From positions 94,783,435-94,847,434 of the forward strand of contig NC_058338.1 in NCBI RefSeq assembly GCF_905475395.1: a stretch of 64,000 nt of DNA. The letters are read 5' to 3'. Source of the DNA: Chrysoperla carnea. Lineage: Eukaryota; Arthropoda; Insecta; Neuroptera; Chrysopidae. The position numbers were made by a program, and so were the translations under genes. Below the pieces are notes generated by a model that searched no databases, had not been told where the DNA came from, and saw only the letters and a list, made by a program, of their open reading frames with translations. Position 1 is the first letter of the stretch. Every line of letters starts with the position of its first letter. This document shows, one piece after another, positions 1 to 11,429 of the stretch.

Positions 1-85
1 TTTGATATATATCGGATTTATATAAAAAATATTCGATATTTTGATATTTATAATAAATATCGAATATTTATTTCAGATTTGAAAA
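1..85. repeat. End of a hAT-type element (relic)
   Basis: Repeated ATATATC and CGATATTTTGATATTTATAA blocks match the right end of the complete hAT element at 16955-17673. The terminal bases have diverged and the other end lies off the window. Confidence 0.5.
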
Positions 86-119
86 GAACGGAAAATTTAC
101 ATTTCATTTTACGCAAAAA

Positions 120-365
120 AATGATCTTGACCATGATCTTCAATGTCATTCCAAGGTCAAACTTCTTTTTGCAATGGTAACCCCTACACTTTTTCGACGG
201 GGAATCTAATGGTGACCTTGGATTTGACGTTGATAATAACCGCAAAGCTAAAGTTAACAAATGGGAACCTTTTTTTTATTGGATATTTGGAAAGAGCAGT
301 ATATTTTAAGCCCAAATATGACTTTGACCATGACCTTGAATGTCATTACAAGGTCAAATATTTTA
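120..365. repeat. Diverged repeat with CAAGGTCA motifs
   Basis: Two copies about 195 bp apart of a block of the form TTGACCATGA..TTCAATGTCATT.CAAGGTCAAA (125-165 and 320-362), with a related TGACCTTGGATTTGACG between them. Short reading frames here are side effects of the repeat. No gene is recognised. Confidence 0.4.
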
Positions 366-880
366 TTTCATAGGGAGCTCTAAGGTAAAAGGGGCAATCT
401 TAACAATCCTTTTTTATCCCGACTCTGTGAGATTTTCAGGAGGTTCCATACTTTCGGTATAGTGTATTTCGAAAAGACTGGATTAGCATATAATGTTTGT
501 TTTTCATGTTTACTTATTTGGCCTCTCATTCTAATCGGACAAAAATTGTAGCCGACTGAGTTAGTCTTCATACAAACATCATAATTTGGCTTAAGATTAA
601 AATTTTGTAAATAATAATTCTCAAAGGTCATGTATTTTTATAGCGGCTTTATTAGGTTTTCATCATGAACAATACTATATTTAAAAAAAAAAAACATTAA
701 TTATCATAATTTTTAATAAAAAATATCAAAAATAGAATTTCACACAGTCAAAACAACACGCATTCTCTGATTCAGAATGAATTTTAGACATCGGAGGTAA
801 GCACTAACTAACTATGTGTATGTGTCAACTAAATTATGTGTATTTTTGTGTGTTTAATGAATCACCTACTTTATATTTAA
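366..880. other. No recognisable feature
   Basis: AT-rich sequence without a supported coding exon, RNA gene or clear repeat end. Confidence 0.5.
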
Positions 881-1416
881 AACAAGTAAAAACAAACAAT
901 TGGCTGAGTTAATTGTTGAAATACTATGCATAATCAGTGTTGATTTCTTTATCACATAACACAAACAAACATGTGACACATACATAACTGATATTTAAGT
1001 ATAGTACATACTATAAAATTTCCGCCTAATTGGCACCCTCACGGGTAAACAGTGATGTTTACGAAAAAATGTTTCAAACAAAAGTTGTTTATTTTTTTAT
1101 AAGAAACATTTTTTACATTTAAACTTTTGTTCTATCTCTAACGGTTTACAAGATGTCCCAAGACCCAATGATGCTCATTTACGAACTCGACCTCACTTTT
1201 TACGTCCTGAGTACGCTGTAAATTTCAGCTCGATATCATTTTTCGTTTTTGAGTTCTCGTGTCCACAGACGGACGGACGGACAACCGGAAATGGACTAAT
1301 TAGGCGATTCTATGAACGCCTATAGCAAAATTTTGTGCGTGGCATCAATATTTTTAAGCATTACAAACTTGGGACTAAACTTAGTATACCTTGCATATTA
1401 CATATATGCATGGTAT
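881..1416 (+). repeat. Family A repeat, full-length copy
   Basis: Runs from ACAAGTAAAAACAAACAATT to GCATGGTATAA. Diagnostic internal blocks are GGTAAACAGTGATGTTTACG, GACCTCACTTTTTACGTCC, GACGGACGGACGG and GTTACAAACTTGGGACTAAA. At least fifteen relatives occur in the window. Non-coding and non-autonomous by inspection. Confidence 0.85.
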
Positions 1417-1829
1417 AACAACACACTAAATACCTATATTTTTTAAATTATTTATCATAATATGCTAATTAATATTTTTAAATTTTAATATTTATTTATT
1501 TATTTTTAAATTATAATTATTTAATAAATATAAACAATTATTGTTATTTAACCCTCTATTGCCATGCATAACACTCGAAATATATGTTACGTTTTATTAT
1601 GAAACCAAATTATTTTACTTTTAAAATCGAAACCGTCCAATGAAGCGGGCTGGTATTATCTTTATAAATTATAGCTTATGTGTTATTCTGAAGTACAAAT
1701 TCAGTGAGGGCAATTAAAAATTTCTAAAACAGAAATTCAAATTTTTATACGGACGTGACTTCATAGTACGGGCTTGTCAAATTCGTTGACATACTGTATG
1801 ATATTAATTACTTACATTTTATATGGTAC
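1417..1829. other. AT-rich, remnant related to family F
   Basis: The block around 1556-1740 (ACACTCGAAATAT, then CTTATGTGTTATTCTGAAGTA) recurs at 29845-30070, inside a family F stretch, so it is probably repeat. Nothing else seen. Confidence 0.4.
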
Positions 1830-2364
1830 TAGCTGTGAACTACCCGCTTTGCTGGGCAACATTCCCACTTTCACCCCTCCCCCCATATTCCATATCCTTT
1901 TCTAGGTTACTATCTATCACCTAACTAAATTTCATCAAAATCCGTTCAGCCGTTTAGGCATGATAGAGCAAAACTCCCAGCAAAAACCATAAAAAAATCA
2001 CTAACTCAATTCAGTTTTCTGCCTACTTCCTACCCCCTAAGTACGATGACGTTATCATTTTGATCTTATATCCGTTTTTAGGTAACCATCTATTACCTTA
2101 CTAAATTTCATCAAAATCTGTTCAGCCGTTTAGACGTAAAGGAGCAAAAGTCCCAACAAAAACGACTAAAAATCACTAACTCAATTTAGTTATCTGCCTA
2201 CTGCCTACCCCCTAAGAACGATGGCGTGATTATTTATAGCCTATGACCATTTCTAGGTTATCATCTATCACCATACCAAATTTCATCAAAATCCGTTCAG
2301 CCGTTTAGGCGTGAAAGAGTAACAGACAGACAGAGTTACTTTCGCATTTATAATATTAGTATGG
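1828..2364 (+). repeat. Family F repeat with internal triplication
   Basis: Head CTAGCTGTGAACTACCCGC, tail TTTCGCATTTATAATATTAG after AGACAGACAGAG. The core AAATTTCATCAAAATCCGTTC occurs three times about 180 bp apart, with CTGCCTAC..CCTACCCCCTAAG between copies, so the body has been tandemly triplicated. Similar heads and tails are seen at 25970, 29760 and 49271. Confidence 0.75.
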
Positions 2365-3385
2365 ATTTCATTAAATTATATTATTCTACGGCTTTTTATT
2401 AGAAAACTTAACAATAACGAGTGTAAATTCTGTGTTGTAAATTCATTTTTTTAAAGTGTAAATTATATATTGAACTGTCACCAATTAACAGATCACGTAC
2501 TGATACGTCATCAACCTAGAACGCCAAAAAACTGCGTTTATATATCTCAAAATTATAATGTATTTTAAATATTTGTTTACACTTAAATACAGCATTTTTA
2601 AACAGTATTTATATGTTTTACTTTGTTATAACGTTGTAAACAATGAACTAAAAACAGAAAAAAAAAAAAAAAAATGAATATTCCCTATTGAAGAATTATT
2701 TTAAGGACTATTCCTAAATAGTTAAAGGTTAATTATAATAAAGCTCTTTCTGTATTAAAATAAATGAACGCTGGTAATAAAAATAAAAAATGCTTGATTA
2801 TGCATTTATTGAATAAAACATTTGGTTCGTTATCTTAATATAAATAATATCCAATCCACCCATATTTCATTTATTTTTGTTTTATTTTAGTTTTATAAAT
2901 ATTATTTTAATAAAAACACGCTACAGATATGTTTTAAACATGCATGCTGTTAATCATTACACTTAAGTCATATCATAGTCGTCATTATTAGTGAATTATT
3001 CAATCACTTTTAACAGTATTAACACTAACATTAAAGTAGTTCGGTCGTCATATAACTAGTAAAGTTAGCAACTAATTTATATTCATTGAATTTAAATCTA
3101 AGTTATGAAAAAAATAATGAATAAAAATAATATTTGTATCACGTAAATGTTTTAAAAATATCGTAAAATATAAAATTTATACGCAATTTGACTAGTTTTA
3201 GACGTTTAAACGTCAAAAACCAAAGTTTGTTTGTTTTCTTTTTGGAAAGTGCCGTAAGGTAATTTTTTTTTTCATAATCAGAATCTGTGATAAATTTTCT
3301 TCATGATGAAAGCAATTTTGAAGCTCAATCATCGATTAAGTTTTGTACAATTAACATTATTGTGAGTTCTTCCATAAGGTACTGT
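2365..3385. other. No recognisable feature
   Basis: Very AT-rich, with an A-run near 2657-2674. No exon, RNA gene or repeat end could be supported. Confidence 0.5.
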
Positions 3386-4382
3386 GTTAAAAATAGTTCC
3401 ATGAACCTGGAACAGCCAAAGTTGCACAACAAGGTAAACAATACGGGGTTAATTAGTACTCGATTATTACTAATTAATTACCTAAAAATTGAATTTATTA
3501 CTCCATTTTTTTAAAATTAATACTAGTTGTGCTGGCTTCGACCGAAAGTTAGCACAACAGCTTCAAAAAACTTCGTATTGGTTAGTATTAACAAATTAGA
3601 ACTCATTTATTACTAATTTATTACCATAAATTTTAATTTATTACTAATTAATTACCGAAAAATTTTAACAAAATTACCCCCAGCGTATATCGCAACATAT
3701 AACCATTCTATTGCAAGTTCCATCCAGTTCCATCTGTTCGATGGAATTTTCTCGAAGCTTTTTCTTGTACTTTTTGTTCGATGGAAATTTTCCTCGGAAC
3801 ATGTGGAATTTCATGGTACCATTCCCCAGTAGTTCTATTGGGCCTGAACTTCGATGGAAATGGATGGAATTTTTAACGCGGGTTAATGTAATCTTTCTTA
3901 TTTCACTGATCATTTTCAAATCGCAATTATAGGTGACTTGTTGCTGCTGGAACCATATTTTTATAAAAACGAGTTCGAAACCAGCCTTTCTAGATTGAAA
4001 TTAAAGGATATACCACTAAATATTACTAATTCAAAAAACGAACAGGACTTCGTCTTTTCTGGGTTTGTTACGTATCGCGGTTCGACAAACAACCTACGAA
4101 CGTTCGAAAATTCCAAGTCGATAGGTCACCACTATGCTGTCTGCAAAAGGAGTCAAGAGTGGACATTGTACGATGATATGCTGCTAAAATCAAATCGAGC
4201 GACGCAAAACAGTTTGTATCCGGTATGTCTTCTCGTGTACAGAAATAACATAAAGATAATAGACAAATAGAGTTTTATGATTTCAAGATTGCTAAATAAA
4301 AAATTATCATAATTAACAACAATGGGAATTTCTATTTAATTTAATCCTCTTAGTCAACATTACTGAATGTTTCCATCTTGCA

Positions 4383-4417
<35 letters not shown>

Positions 4418-4741
4418 CAACTAGTTGTTACAGGTTCACGAGAAAACTAGGACAATTTTTAATTACTATAGAATTTTACAAGTAATAAATTAAAATTTAT
4501 GGTAATAAATTAGTAATAAATGAGTTCTAATTTGTTAATACTAACCAATACGAAGTTTTTTGAAGCTGTTGTGCTAACTTTCGGTCGAAGCCAGCACAAC
4601 TAGTATTAATTTTTTAAAAAATGGAATAATAAATTCAATTTTTGGGTAATTAATTAGTAATAATCGAGTACTAATTAACCCCGTGTTGTTTACCTGGTTG
4701 TGCAACTTTGGCTGTTCCAGGTTCATGGAACTGTTAAAAAT
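3386..4741 (+). mobile_element. MULE-like DNA transposon with long TIRs and 9-bp TSD
   Basis: The element proper is 3395-4732. Its ends are inverted repeats of about 251 bp (3395-3645 and 4481-4732), starting AGTTCCATGAACCTGGAAC and differing at only about six places. It is flanked by an exact 9-bp duplication GTTAAAAAT (3386-3394 and 4733-4741). Long inverted ends plus a 9-bp duplication are the hallmark of Mutator-like elements. No transposase is present, so the copy is non-autonomous. The inner region carries a ubiquitin-protease-like reading frame. Near-identity of the arms argues for recent insertion. Confidence 0.85.
3933..4270 (+). CDS. USP-like (peptidase C19) C-terminal fragment carried by transposon
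   Basis: The frame is open from 3887 to the TAG at 4268-4270. There is no in-frame ATG at the start, and TTATAG at 3927-3932 could be a splice acceptor, so this is probably a last exon. The product resembles the end of a ubiquitin-specific protease: SGFVTYRG, then the histidine box GHHYAVCKRS, a Trp, LYDDML and a final YPVCLLVYRN. In that family the His of GHxY is catalytic and the box sits near the C-terminus. The cysteine box is absent. AAATAAA follows the stop. It lies wholly inside the MULE-like element, so it is either a captured host exon or a remnant of a peptidase encoded by a larger relative. A UBL protease (C48) is less likely because of the GHHY..LYDD arrangement. Confidence 0.6.
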
Positions 4742-4898
4742 TAAAATGAAATAATTTACAATTTGCCCCACAAGAAACCCTAAAACTGTGTTTATTTTGA
4801 TCAAGGAACTTTGAATTATCATTTACCGCAAAAAAAAAATTTTAATAAAAAATACTTTTAAGGAATAAGCTTTTATTATACTAAAAAGTAGAACATAG

Positions 4899-5080
4899 TT
4901 TTATCTATGAGTCACTCATACCCGATTATTTGTAAAAGCTTGAGGCGCTCAATTTAAAATATAAAAATGAATCGGAACGCCTCATCTACTCCACATGCCT
5001 AATTATTTTTCGATTCATTCTTGATATTAAGCGCCTCAAGCTTTTACAAATAGTCGGATACGAGTGACTCATAGATAAAA
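4899..5080. repeat. Fold-back element, about 180 bp
   Basis: Arms start TTTTATCTATGAGTCACTC and include TTTGTAAAAGCTTGAGGCGC. The left arm runs to about 4975 and the right arm from about 5015, so nearly the whole element is palindromic. It looks like a MITE. No clear target duplication was found. Confidence 0.7.
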
Positions 5081-5159
5081 TTATTTTCTAATTTTAAGGA
5101 CAGTAAAAGCTTGTCTCTTAAAAAGTATTGTTAAATTAAGACTAAAAAAAAATTTTTTT

Positions 5160-5760
5160 TTTTGGGTAAACTGCTCAGCGTATATAAAAGTTGACAAAAT
5201 GTTACTAAAAAAAAGTTACTCGAAATTAACAATTATGACTCTATACAAAATATCAAGAAGATCTTTCCAACTTTGACAATTCCATTCTTAGTGAATGTTT
5301 ATCAAAGAAAATAAATTTTCTTTTTAATTTTCTAGCCTAGTCTCCAAAAAAATACACTCTCGAATAGTAGTAAATGATAATTGATTTATTATTATTTTCT
5401 TTCTTACGTTTTTTTTTATAATTACAGTTTTGTTCAAATAAAAAATGATGTTATAATTAAAGTACACGGATCTTCTTGATATTTTGTATAGAGTCATAAT
5501 TGTTAATTGCGAGTAACTTTTTTTAGTAACATTTCGCCAATTTATAAAATAGAAGGGTAGTTTACCAAAAATAAAAATAGTGATACCAAATTTTTGACTA
5601 CCCTGTACATTATTAAGAAGTTTTAAATATTCCTAAATACTTTTCAGAATAAGCAAAACTTTTTATAAAGAATGAATTTTTTTCTTAAAATGCAAAATAA
5701 GGAAATTTACAAGTATAGTTACCTCATCCGGGGACACACTATATATATATATATATCAAA
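5160..5760. repeat. Family E fold-back repeat
   Basis: ATTATGACTCTATACAAAAT at about 5233 recurs inverted near 5480, and GGTAAACT near 5165 is inverted near 5558. The right side (TGTACATTATTAAGAAGTTT, then CTTATTTTGCATTTTAAG inverted) ends at CCTCATCCGGGGACACAC and a TA run. A second copy is at 19130-19437. Confidence 0.6.
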
Positions 5761-5927
5761 AATGGTGGAAGCGATCGGAAAATCAGTACGCCACAACCTT
5801 ACCATACATTGTTATCCAAATTTAATGTGTATGCAAAATTTCAGCTCAATCGGAAACCGGGAAGTGGATCAGATTTGACATGCAAGATTTGATTACAGAC
5901 AGACAACGGGACAGGTGAAACAAAATA

Positions 5928-6466
5928 ACAAGTGAAAACAAACAATTGAGTTAATTGTTGAAATACCATGCATAGACAGTGTTGATTACTCTGCACATTA
6001 CACAAACATACATGCCACACATATTTAACTGATATACCCATATAATACATACTATACAATTTGTGCATAATTTGCTCTCTGGCGGGTAAACAGTGATGTT
6101 TACGAAAAAATGTTTCAAACAAAAGTTGTTTATTTTTTGATAAGGAAGATTTTTTACATTTAAACTTTTGTTCTATCTCTAACGGTTTACATAGATCAAG
6201 AGCCAATTGACCTATGTAGCTCATTTACAAACTTGACCTCACTTTTTACGTCCTGAGAACGCTGTAAAAATTTCAGCTTGATATCTTTTTTCGTTTTTGA
6301 GTTGGCAGACAGACGGACAAATGGACAGACAACTGAAAATGGACTAATTAGGTGGTTTTATGAACACTTATACCAAAATTTTGTTCTTAGCATCAATATT
6401 TTAAAGCGTTACAAACTTGGGACTAAACTTAGTATACCTTGCATATTACATATATGCATGGTATAA
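5928..6466 (+). repeat. Family A repeat, full-length copy
   Basis: From ACAAGTGAAAACAAACAATT to ATATGCATGGTATAA, with the family's internal blocks in order. The minus-strand reading frame across it is a chance opening shared by other copies. Confidence 0.85.
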
Positions 6467-6760
6467 AAACTTGTAAACAGTAAACATTCACTGTACTTGC
6501 TCAAACAGCCGGACCACTTTAACAACACACTAAGTCATTATTACATGGTATACAGTAACACAAACACAGTATGTGTACAATTTCACACGTTTTACTTTTA
6601 TTTAAAAAAATATTATTATAATAAAATGTATTCATATTCGCACATTATCTATAAAACAAGGACCAACGCAAATCAATGACGCTTCAACTCACGCTAGGCT
6701 AATATGCGACGCAAATCCAACAAATATTCAAAATTATTTAAATTAGTATTTATATTTTTA

Positions 6761-7620
6761 TATCATATACATATGAAATATATCAGGGTATATTAAGTTT
6801 AGTCCTTAGTTTGTAACGCTTAAAAATATTGAAGCTACCAACAATATTTTGCTAAGCTTCAATATTTATCATAAAATCATCTAATTAGTCCATTTCCGAT
6901 TGTCTGCCTGTCTGTGAACATGATAACTCAAAAATGAGAAAAGATATCAAGCTGAAATTTTTAACCCCTGAACCAAAAAAGGGGTGTTATAAGTTTGATC
7001 ACTATGAGTGTGTGCCTGTCTGTCTGTCTGTGACATCGTAGCGCCTAAACGGATGAACCGATTTTAATTTTTTTTGTTTCGTTTGAACGGTAATTTAAAG
7101 GGATAGTGTTATTAGATACGTTTCAAGTGCGAGTTTAGGGTTCCGAGCCCGGAAAATTATTCGGTGGTTTTTTTAAATTTTGTAAATTTCACTTGTTACA
7201 GCGTGTTTAAGACGTAAAAAGTGAGGTCGATTTCGTAAAGAATCAACATAAGCCAATTTGGTCTTGAATCTGTAGAACTCATCAAATAAATATTAGAGAT
7301 AAAACAAACATAAACAATTTTTGTTTGAAACCTTTTTTTTAAACATCATTGTTTAAGTGTTTACCCATGAGGGCAAAAATTAGGTTAGAAACATTATATA
7401 GTATGTATACCAGGTATTGTATATATTTTAAATTTATGTGACATATATTATGTATGTGTTTGTTTATTACGATGTACACTGAGAAAGTGAGAAGACAGAC
7501 ACTTTTATTACTTTGTGTGTATAAGTGGCTATCTTTTATGACGTAAAAACTATTAATCAATATTGTCTATACATGGTATTTCAACAGTTAACTCAGTCAA
7601 TTGTTTATTTTCACTGGTTT
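6761..7620 (-). repeat. Family A repeat interrupted by family G segment
   Basis: Minus-oriented copy from ATATACATATGAAATATATC to TCAATTGTTTATTTTCACTG. After GATATCAAGCTGAAATTTTT it breaks off at about 6963 and resumes at ACAGCGTGTTTAAGACGTAA (about 7199). The gap is filled by the family G sequence. Confidence 0.75.
6964..7198. repeat. Family G segment inserted in family A
   Basis: AAGGGGTGTTATAAGTTTGA, CTGTCTGTCTGTCTGTGACA, CGCCTAAACGGATGAACCGA, TTAGGGTTCCGAGCC and GTAAATTTCACTTG occur in order. The inverted version is at 14241-14470 and 40480-40740. Confidence 0.65.
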
Positions 7621-8090
7621 TAACAATATTATTTATTGCTTAAAATTTTAAATAATTCATAATTTAGAATTCAATAAATACAGGTTGTCATTCATTATTT
7701 TAGAATACTTTTAAATAATAATTCTCAACGAGGTCCACTACTAATTCGATCACTAATATAGAAACTTCTTTATTACAAGATGCTCTTTATTGTTTGCTAA
7801 AAAGAAAAAGAGTAAGATCGAAAGTTGAAACAGATTTTCAACCCTCTAGATTAATTTGAAAAGGCTGTACCAAGAAACAAAGTTTTGAAAACGGCGGAAA
7901 TCCATGGTATTTCGGCACAAAATCGGGGTAAGGGTGTTGAGAAGTTGATAGTCAGCGATTTATCAGAAATCCACAATAAAATGCATTGTTGCATCAAATT
8001 TAATTCAAGGTGAATTAAATTATACAACGGAATCCTTTATGTATGCACCAAACACGCATTTAACTCATATATACGCATAGCATTCTAAAA
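7621..8090. other. No recognisable feature
   Basis: AT-rich. No exon or repeat boundary could be supported. Confidence 0.45.
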
Positions 8091-8742
8091 AAACTTTTAA
8101 CAAAAAGAAAACCGACTTCAAAAGAAAACTTTTCCAAAACAAATTAAAATGCACTAAAAAGTAAAAAAATAACGATAATATAATGTAGTTAAAATTATTG
8201 TTATTTTTGTTGGAGTCGGTGTCAGCCAAGGAAACAACTCTGACAGAACAGTTTGCTACATTAGCTTGGCTGACACCGACTCCAAAAATAACAATAATTT
8301 TAACTACATTATACTATCGTTATTTTTTTACTTTTTAGTGCATTTTAATTTGTTTTGGAAAAGTTTTTCTTTTGAAGTCGATTTTCTTTTTGTTAAAAGT
8401 TTTTTTTTATTTTGTGATTTTTAGTGAACCTTAAGTGCACTAACTAATTTATCACTAAAAAAAGAATCATTGAAATCGGTTGGAGTGATTTTGAGTTATT
8501 CGTCCTCAATTGTCGTGCATACTTAATGCAAATTTATAACTTTTATTATTTTCTCATGGATGCCGAAAGCAGAATTCGATCAAAATGAAATGGGACCACG
8601 CGGGAAGCACTAGTTTTCAAATAGATAACGAATCATCAAAATCGGTTAACCCAGTCGAAAGTTCTGAGGTAACAAACATAAAAAAAAAAAATACAGTCGA
8701 ATTGATAACCTCCTCCTTTTTTGTTTGAAGTCGGTTAAAAAA
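8091..8742 (+). repeat. Family B repeat with central fold-back
   Basis: Starts CTTTTAACAAAAAGAAAACC, with AACCGACTTC, and ends TTTGAAGTCGGTTAA, giving AACCGACTTC inverted termini. 8100-8400 is a near-perfect fold-back centred near 8245, whose arms carry TTGGAGTCGGTGTCAGCCAA and its complement. The tail 8400-8742 holds CTCATGGATGCCG, AAATGAAATGGGACCA and CGAATTGATAACCTCCTCC. Other copies: 23762, 26741 and 28444. Confidence 0.8.
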
Positions 8743-9161
8743 TATTCAAATGAAATTTGATAAACACATAAAATAAACGATAATAACACAATTTTTTTTA
8801 AATACACGCGATGCAAAAAAAATTTACATATTTTATATACAAAATATATTAAAAAATTTCAATGAAAATTCATTTATTAAAATTTTATGAGTAAATTCTT
8901 CAAAAAAGATTATTTTATTTCAATAACAAACACATTTTTAGCAAATAATCAAAAATATTTAAATATGGAACTGTAAAATACTCGTAACTTTAAAATGTAG
9001 GTAATGCAAGTGTTTGAGAAAATATAAAGAAAATTTTTAAGATGATATAAGATGATAAAACACGTTAAACAGGCTGAACATGTTAAACATTTTATGAAAA
9101 ACTTGCATGCATCATTTTCAGAAAATTTTAAAAAAAATTTATTTGTGATTTCTTAATATTT
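8743..9161. other. No recognisable feature
   Basis: AT-rich sequence, nothing supported. Confidence 0.45.
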
Positions 9162-9682
9162 TTAAGGTAGTACGAGCGCCAAGGCAAGTTAAGACTTGTG
9201 GTTGAAATTATTTGTAGCTTATTTTCAACTTTGATGATGAATTTTGTTAAAACTTCATGAAGATAGACGTAAGAATAAAATTTTTCGATATCTGTCTTGG
9301 TTTTCAAAATAACGAAAGCTAATTAATTAAACAAAATTTTTAATTTTCTATATTTTGAAAATTACTTCAGATATCGAAAAATTTTATTATTACTTTTCGT
9401 CTTATATTGTCAAGATTATAACATAATACACCAACAAAATTGAAAAAAATATATTTTTTTAAATTTGTGTCCCCACTACCGTGCTCATTCATCCTTAATT
9501 AGTCGGGCACAACGAGTTTTTTTTTTCAATAATTTGTTAAGGTTTTAACTTTAATTTAAATAGATATTTTTAACCCCCCTCCCCCTAAAATTTTCAGAAT
9601 TGATTTAGACTTAGTCTAACTTTATATTTTAAAAAAATCAATCCTTTTATCCAAAATTACCATGGCGCTGGTACATCCTTAA
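9162..9682 (+). repeat. Family C repeat, complete copy
   Basis: Begins TTAAGGTAGTACGAGCGCCA and ends TGGCGCTGGTACATCCTTAA, so the ends are inverted repeats. A third copy of the end motif, inverted, lies inside at GTGCTCATTCATCCTTAATT (about 9481). The interior has ATATCGAAAAATTTTA fold-back arms. No coding capacity. Confidence 0.75.
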
Positions 9683-10597
9683 ATCAAAAATTATTCAAAA
9701 CTTAGGTTTTGAAAATCCAAATATTTAAATTGACACACCACCCTTCATCAAATTTATTATAACAATCAAAGAAAATTCCTATAAAAATTATAAAATCTAT
9801 TTAAAAAATACCCATTATTTTTCATCTCTCGTATTAATAATTATCAATCAAATCGGTATGAACTCTAAAAATTACACATTCAATTTTACTTCAACTCTAT
9901 AATTTTACACTTTTAAAAAAAAATTAAAAATAAAAACACAAAAAAAACTACTTTTTTTGCAATAATTACTTTCAAATCAATAAACTAATTTTTTTTAAAC
10001 ACATTTTTTAAATTTTTTCCACATAAAAATATAATTTAGTTGATTATTTTATTAAAAAGTAGAACGTTATTTTTAAAACACAAAACATTGCGATCGAAGT
10101 AAAACAGTGATGATGAGTGGATGAGTTATTTAATTAAAATTAATAATTGTAATAATTGATAATTATTAAAAGAATGTTTTTTTTAAAAAACATCAACAAT
10201 TCACTAAAGAACTACATAGCTTAGATACACAAGTGGTACTGGTATACATACATACATCACTGTGTTCACTAACTAAGCAGTGACTAGTGACTGAAATGAA
10301 ATGAAATGAAGTGACTAGTGAGTGAGTTAGTGACTTAGTGAGTGTAGTGACTATGGTGTTGCACACTGCAAAATATGTTTACATCCAATATTATTCAGAA
10401 AACTAACTCAACATATTATACAGATATAACTGAATTCACTAAGACTAAGTAGAGTTTAATTAAAATTGACTAAGTAAAATTGGTCGAACGTAAATTGATA
10501 AATAAACAATTGGGATTTTTAATCAATTTTTTTTTTTTTTTTGACAAAAATGGAAACATTATATACATAAGTAATATAACAAAAATATTTTTATTTT
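9683..10597. other. No gene; short AGTGA-rich tract
   Basis: AT-rich. 10260-10360 is a simple tract of GTGACTAGTGA, GAAATGAAATGAAATGAA and AGTGAGTGAGTTAGTGA. Nothing else seen. Confidence 0.45.
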
Positions 10598-11146
10598 TAT
10601 ACCATGTATATATGAAATATACATAGTATATTAAGTTTAGTCCAAAGTTTGTAACGCTTAAAATTAATGATGCTAGGAAAAAAATTTTGTCATAGGTGTT
10701 CATAAAATCACCCAATTAGTCCATTTCCGGCTGTCCGTCCGTCCGTCTGTGGACACGATAACTCAAAAACGAAAAAAGATATCGAGCTGAAATTTTTACA
10801 GCGTACTCAGGACGTAAAAAGTGAGGTCAAGTTCGTAAATGAGCATCATAGGTCAATTGGGTCTTGGGTCGTCATCTTATAAACCGTTAGAGATAGAACA
10901 AAAGTTTAAATGTAAAAAATGTTCCTTATCAAAAATTAAACAACTTTTGTTTGAAACATTTTTTCGTAAACATCACTGTTTATTCGTAAGGGCGCCAATT
11001 AGGCGGAAATTTTATAGTATGTACTATACTTGATTATCAGTTATGTATGTGTCACATGTTTGTATGTGTAATGTGATAAAGAAATCAACACTGACTATGC
11101 ATGGTATTTCAACAATTAACTCAGTCAATTGTTTGTTTTCACTTGT
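10598..11146 (-). repeat. Family A repeat, full-length copy
   Basis: Minus-oriented, TTATACCATGTATATATGAA to TTGTTTGTTTTCACTTGT, complete with GTCCGTCCGTCTGTGGACAC. Confidence 0.85.
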
Positions 11147-11148
11147 TT

Positions 11149-11398
11149 ATGATAATTTTAAAGTTACAGACAGTTTTAAAAGAACTTTTTTAAAAGAGAA
11201 ACGAAAACGCCCGACAAAAAAATTGTTCATAAAACATCGTTGTGACGTAATAATGTTAATTGAATAGTATACACTGTATACAATTATTAATTAACATTAT
11301 GACGTTACACGATCTTTTACGAACATTTTTTTGTCAGGCGTTTTCGTTTTTCTTTTGAAAAGTTCTTTTAAAACTGCCTGTAGCTTTAAAATTGTCAT
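11149..11398. mobile_element. Fold-back MITE, about 250 bp
   Basis: The two halves are inverted copies: GATAATTTTAAAGTTACAGA and GACAATTTTAAAGCTACAGG (complement), AACGAAAACGCCCGACAAAA and its inverse. They meet at GTATACACTGTATAC near 11267. It abuts the family A copy. Confidence 0.75.
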
Positions 11399-11429
11399 GA
11401 AAAAATAAAAAGTTTAAAGTAGAAGTAAA

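Noticed and set aside
3674..3932. Two overlapping frames on opposite strands inside the MULE-like element
   Set aside because: Low-information translations generated by the repeated TTCGATGGAA words. Only the frame to 4270 shows a protein family signature.
5841..6224. Long minus-strand open frame in a family A copy, with related open frames at 10839-11267 and 14674-14973
   Set aside because: The shared peptide ([13 protein letters not shown]..) exists because the copies are the same repeat in different orientations. The frame is broken differently in each, and there is no known domain or start context.
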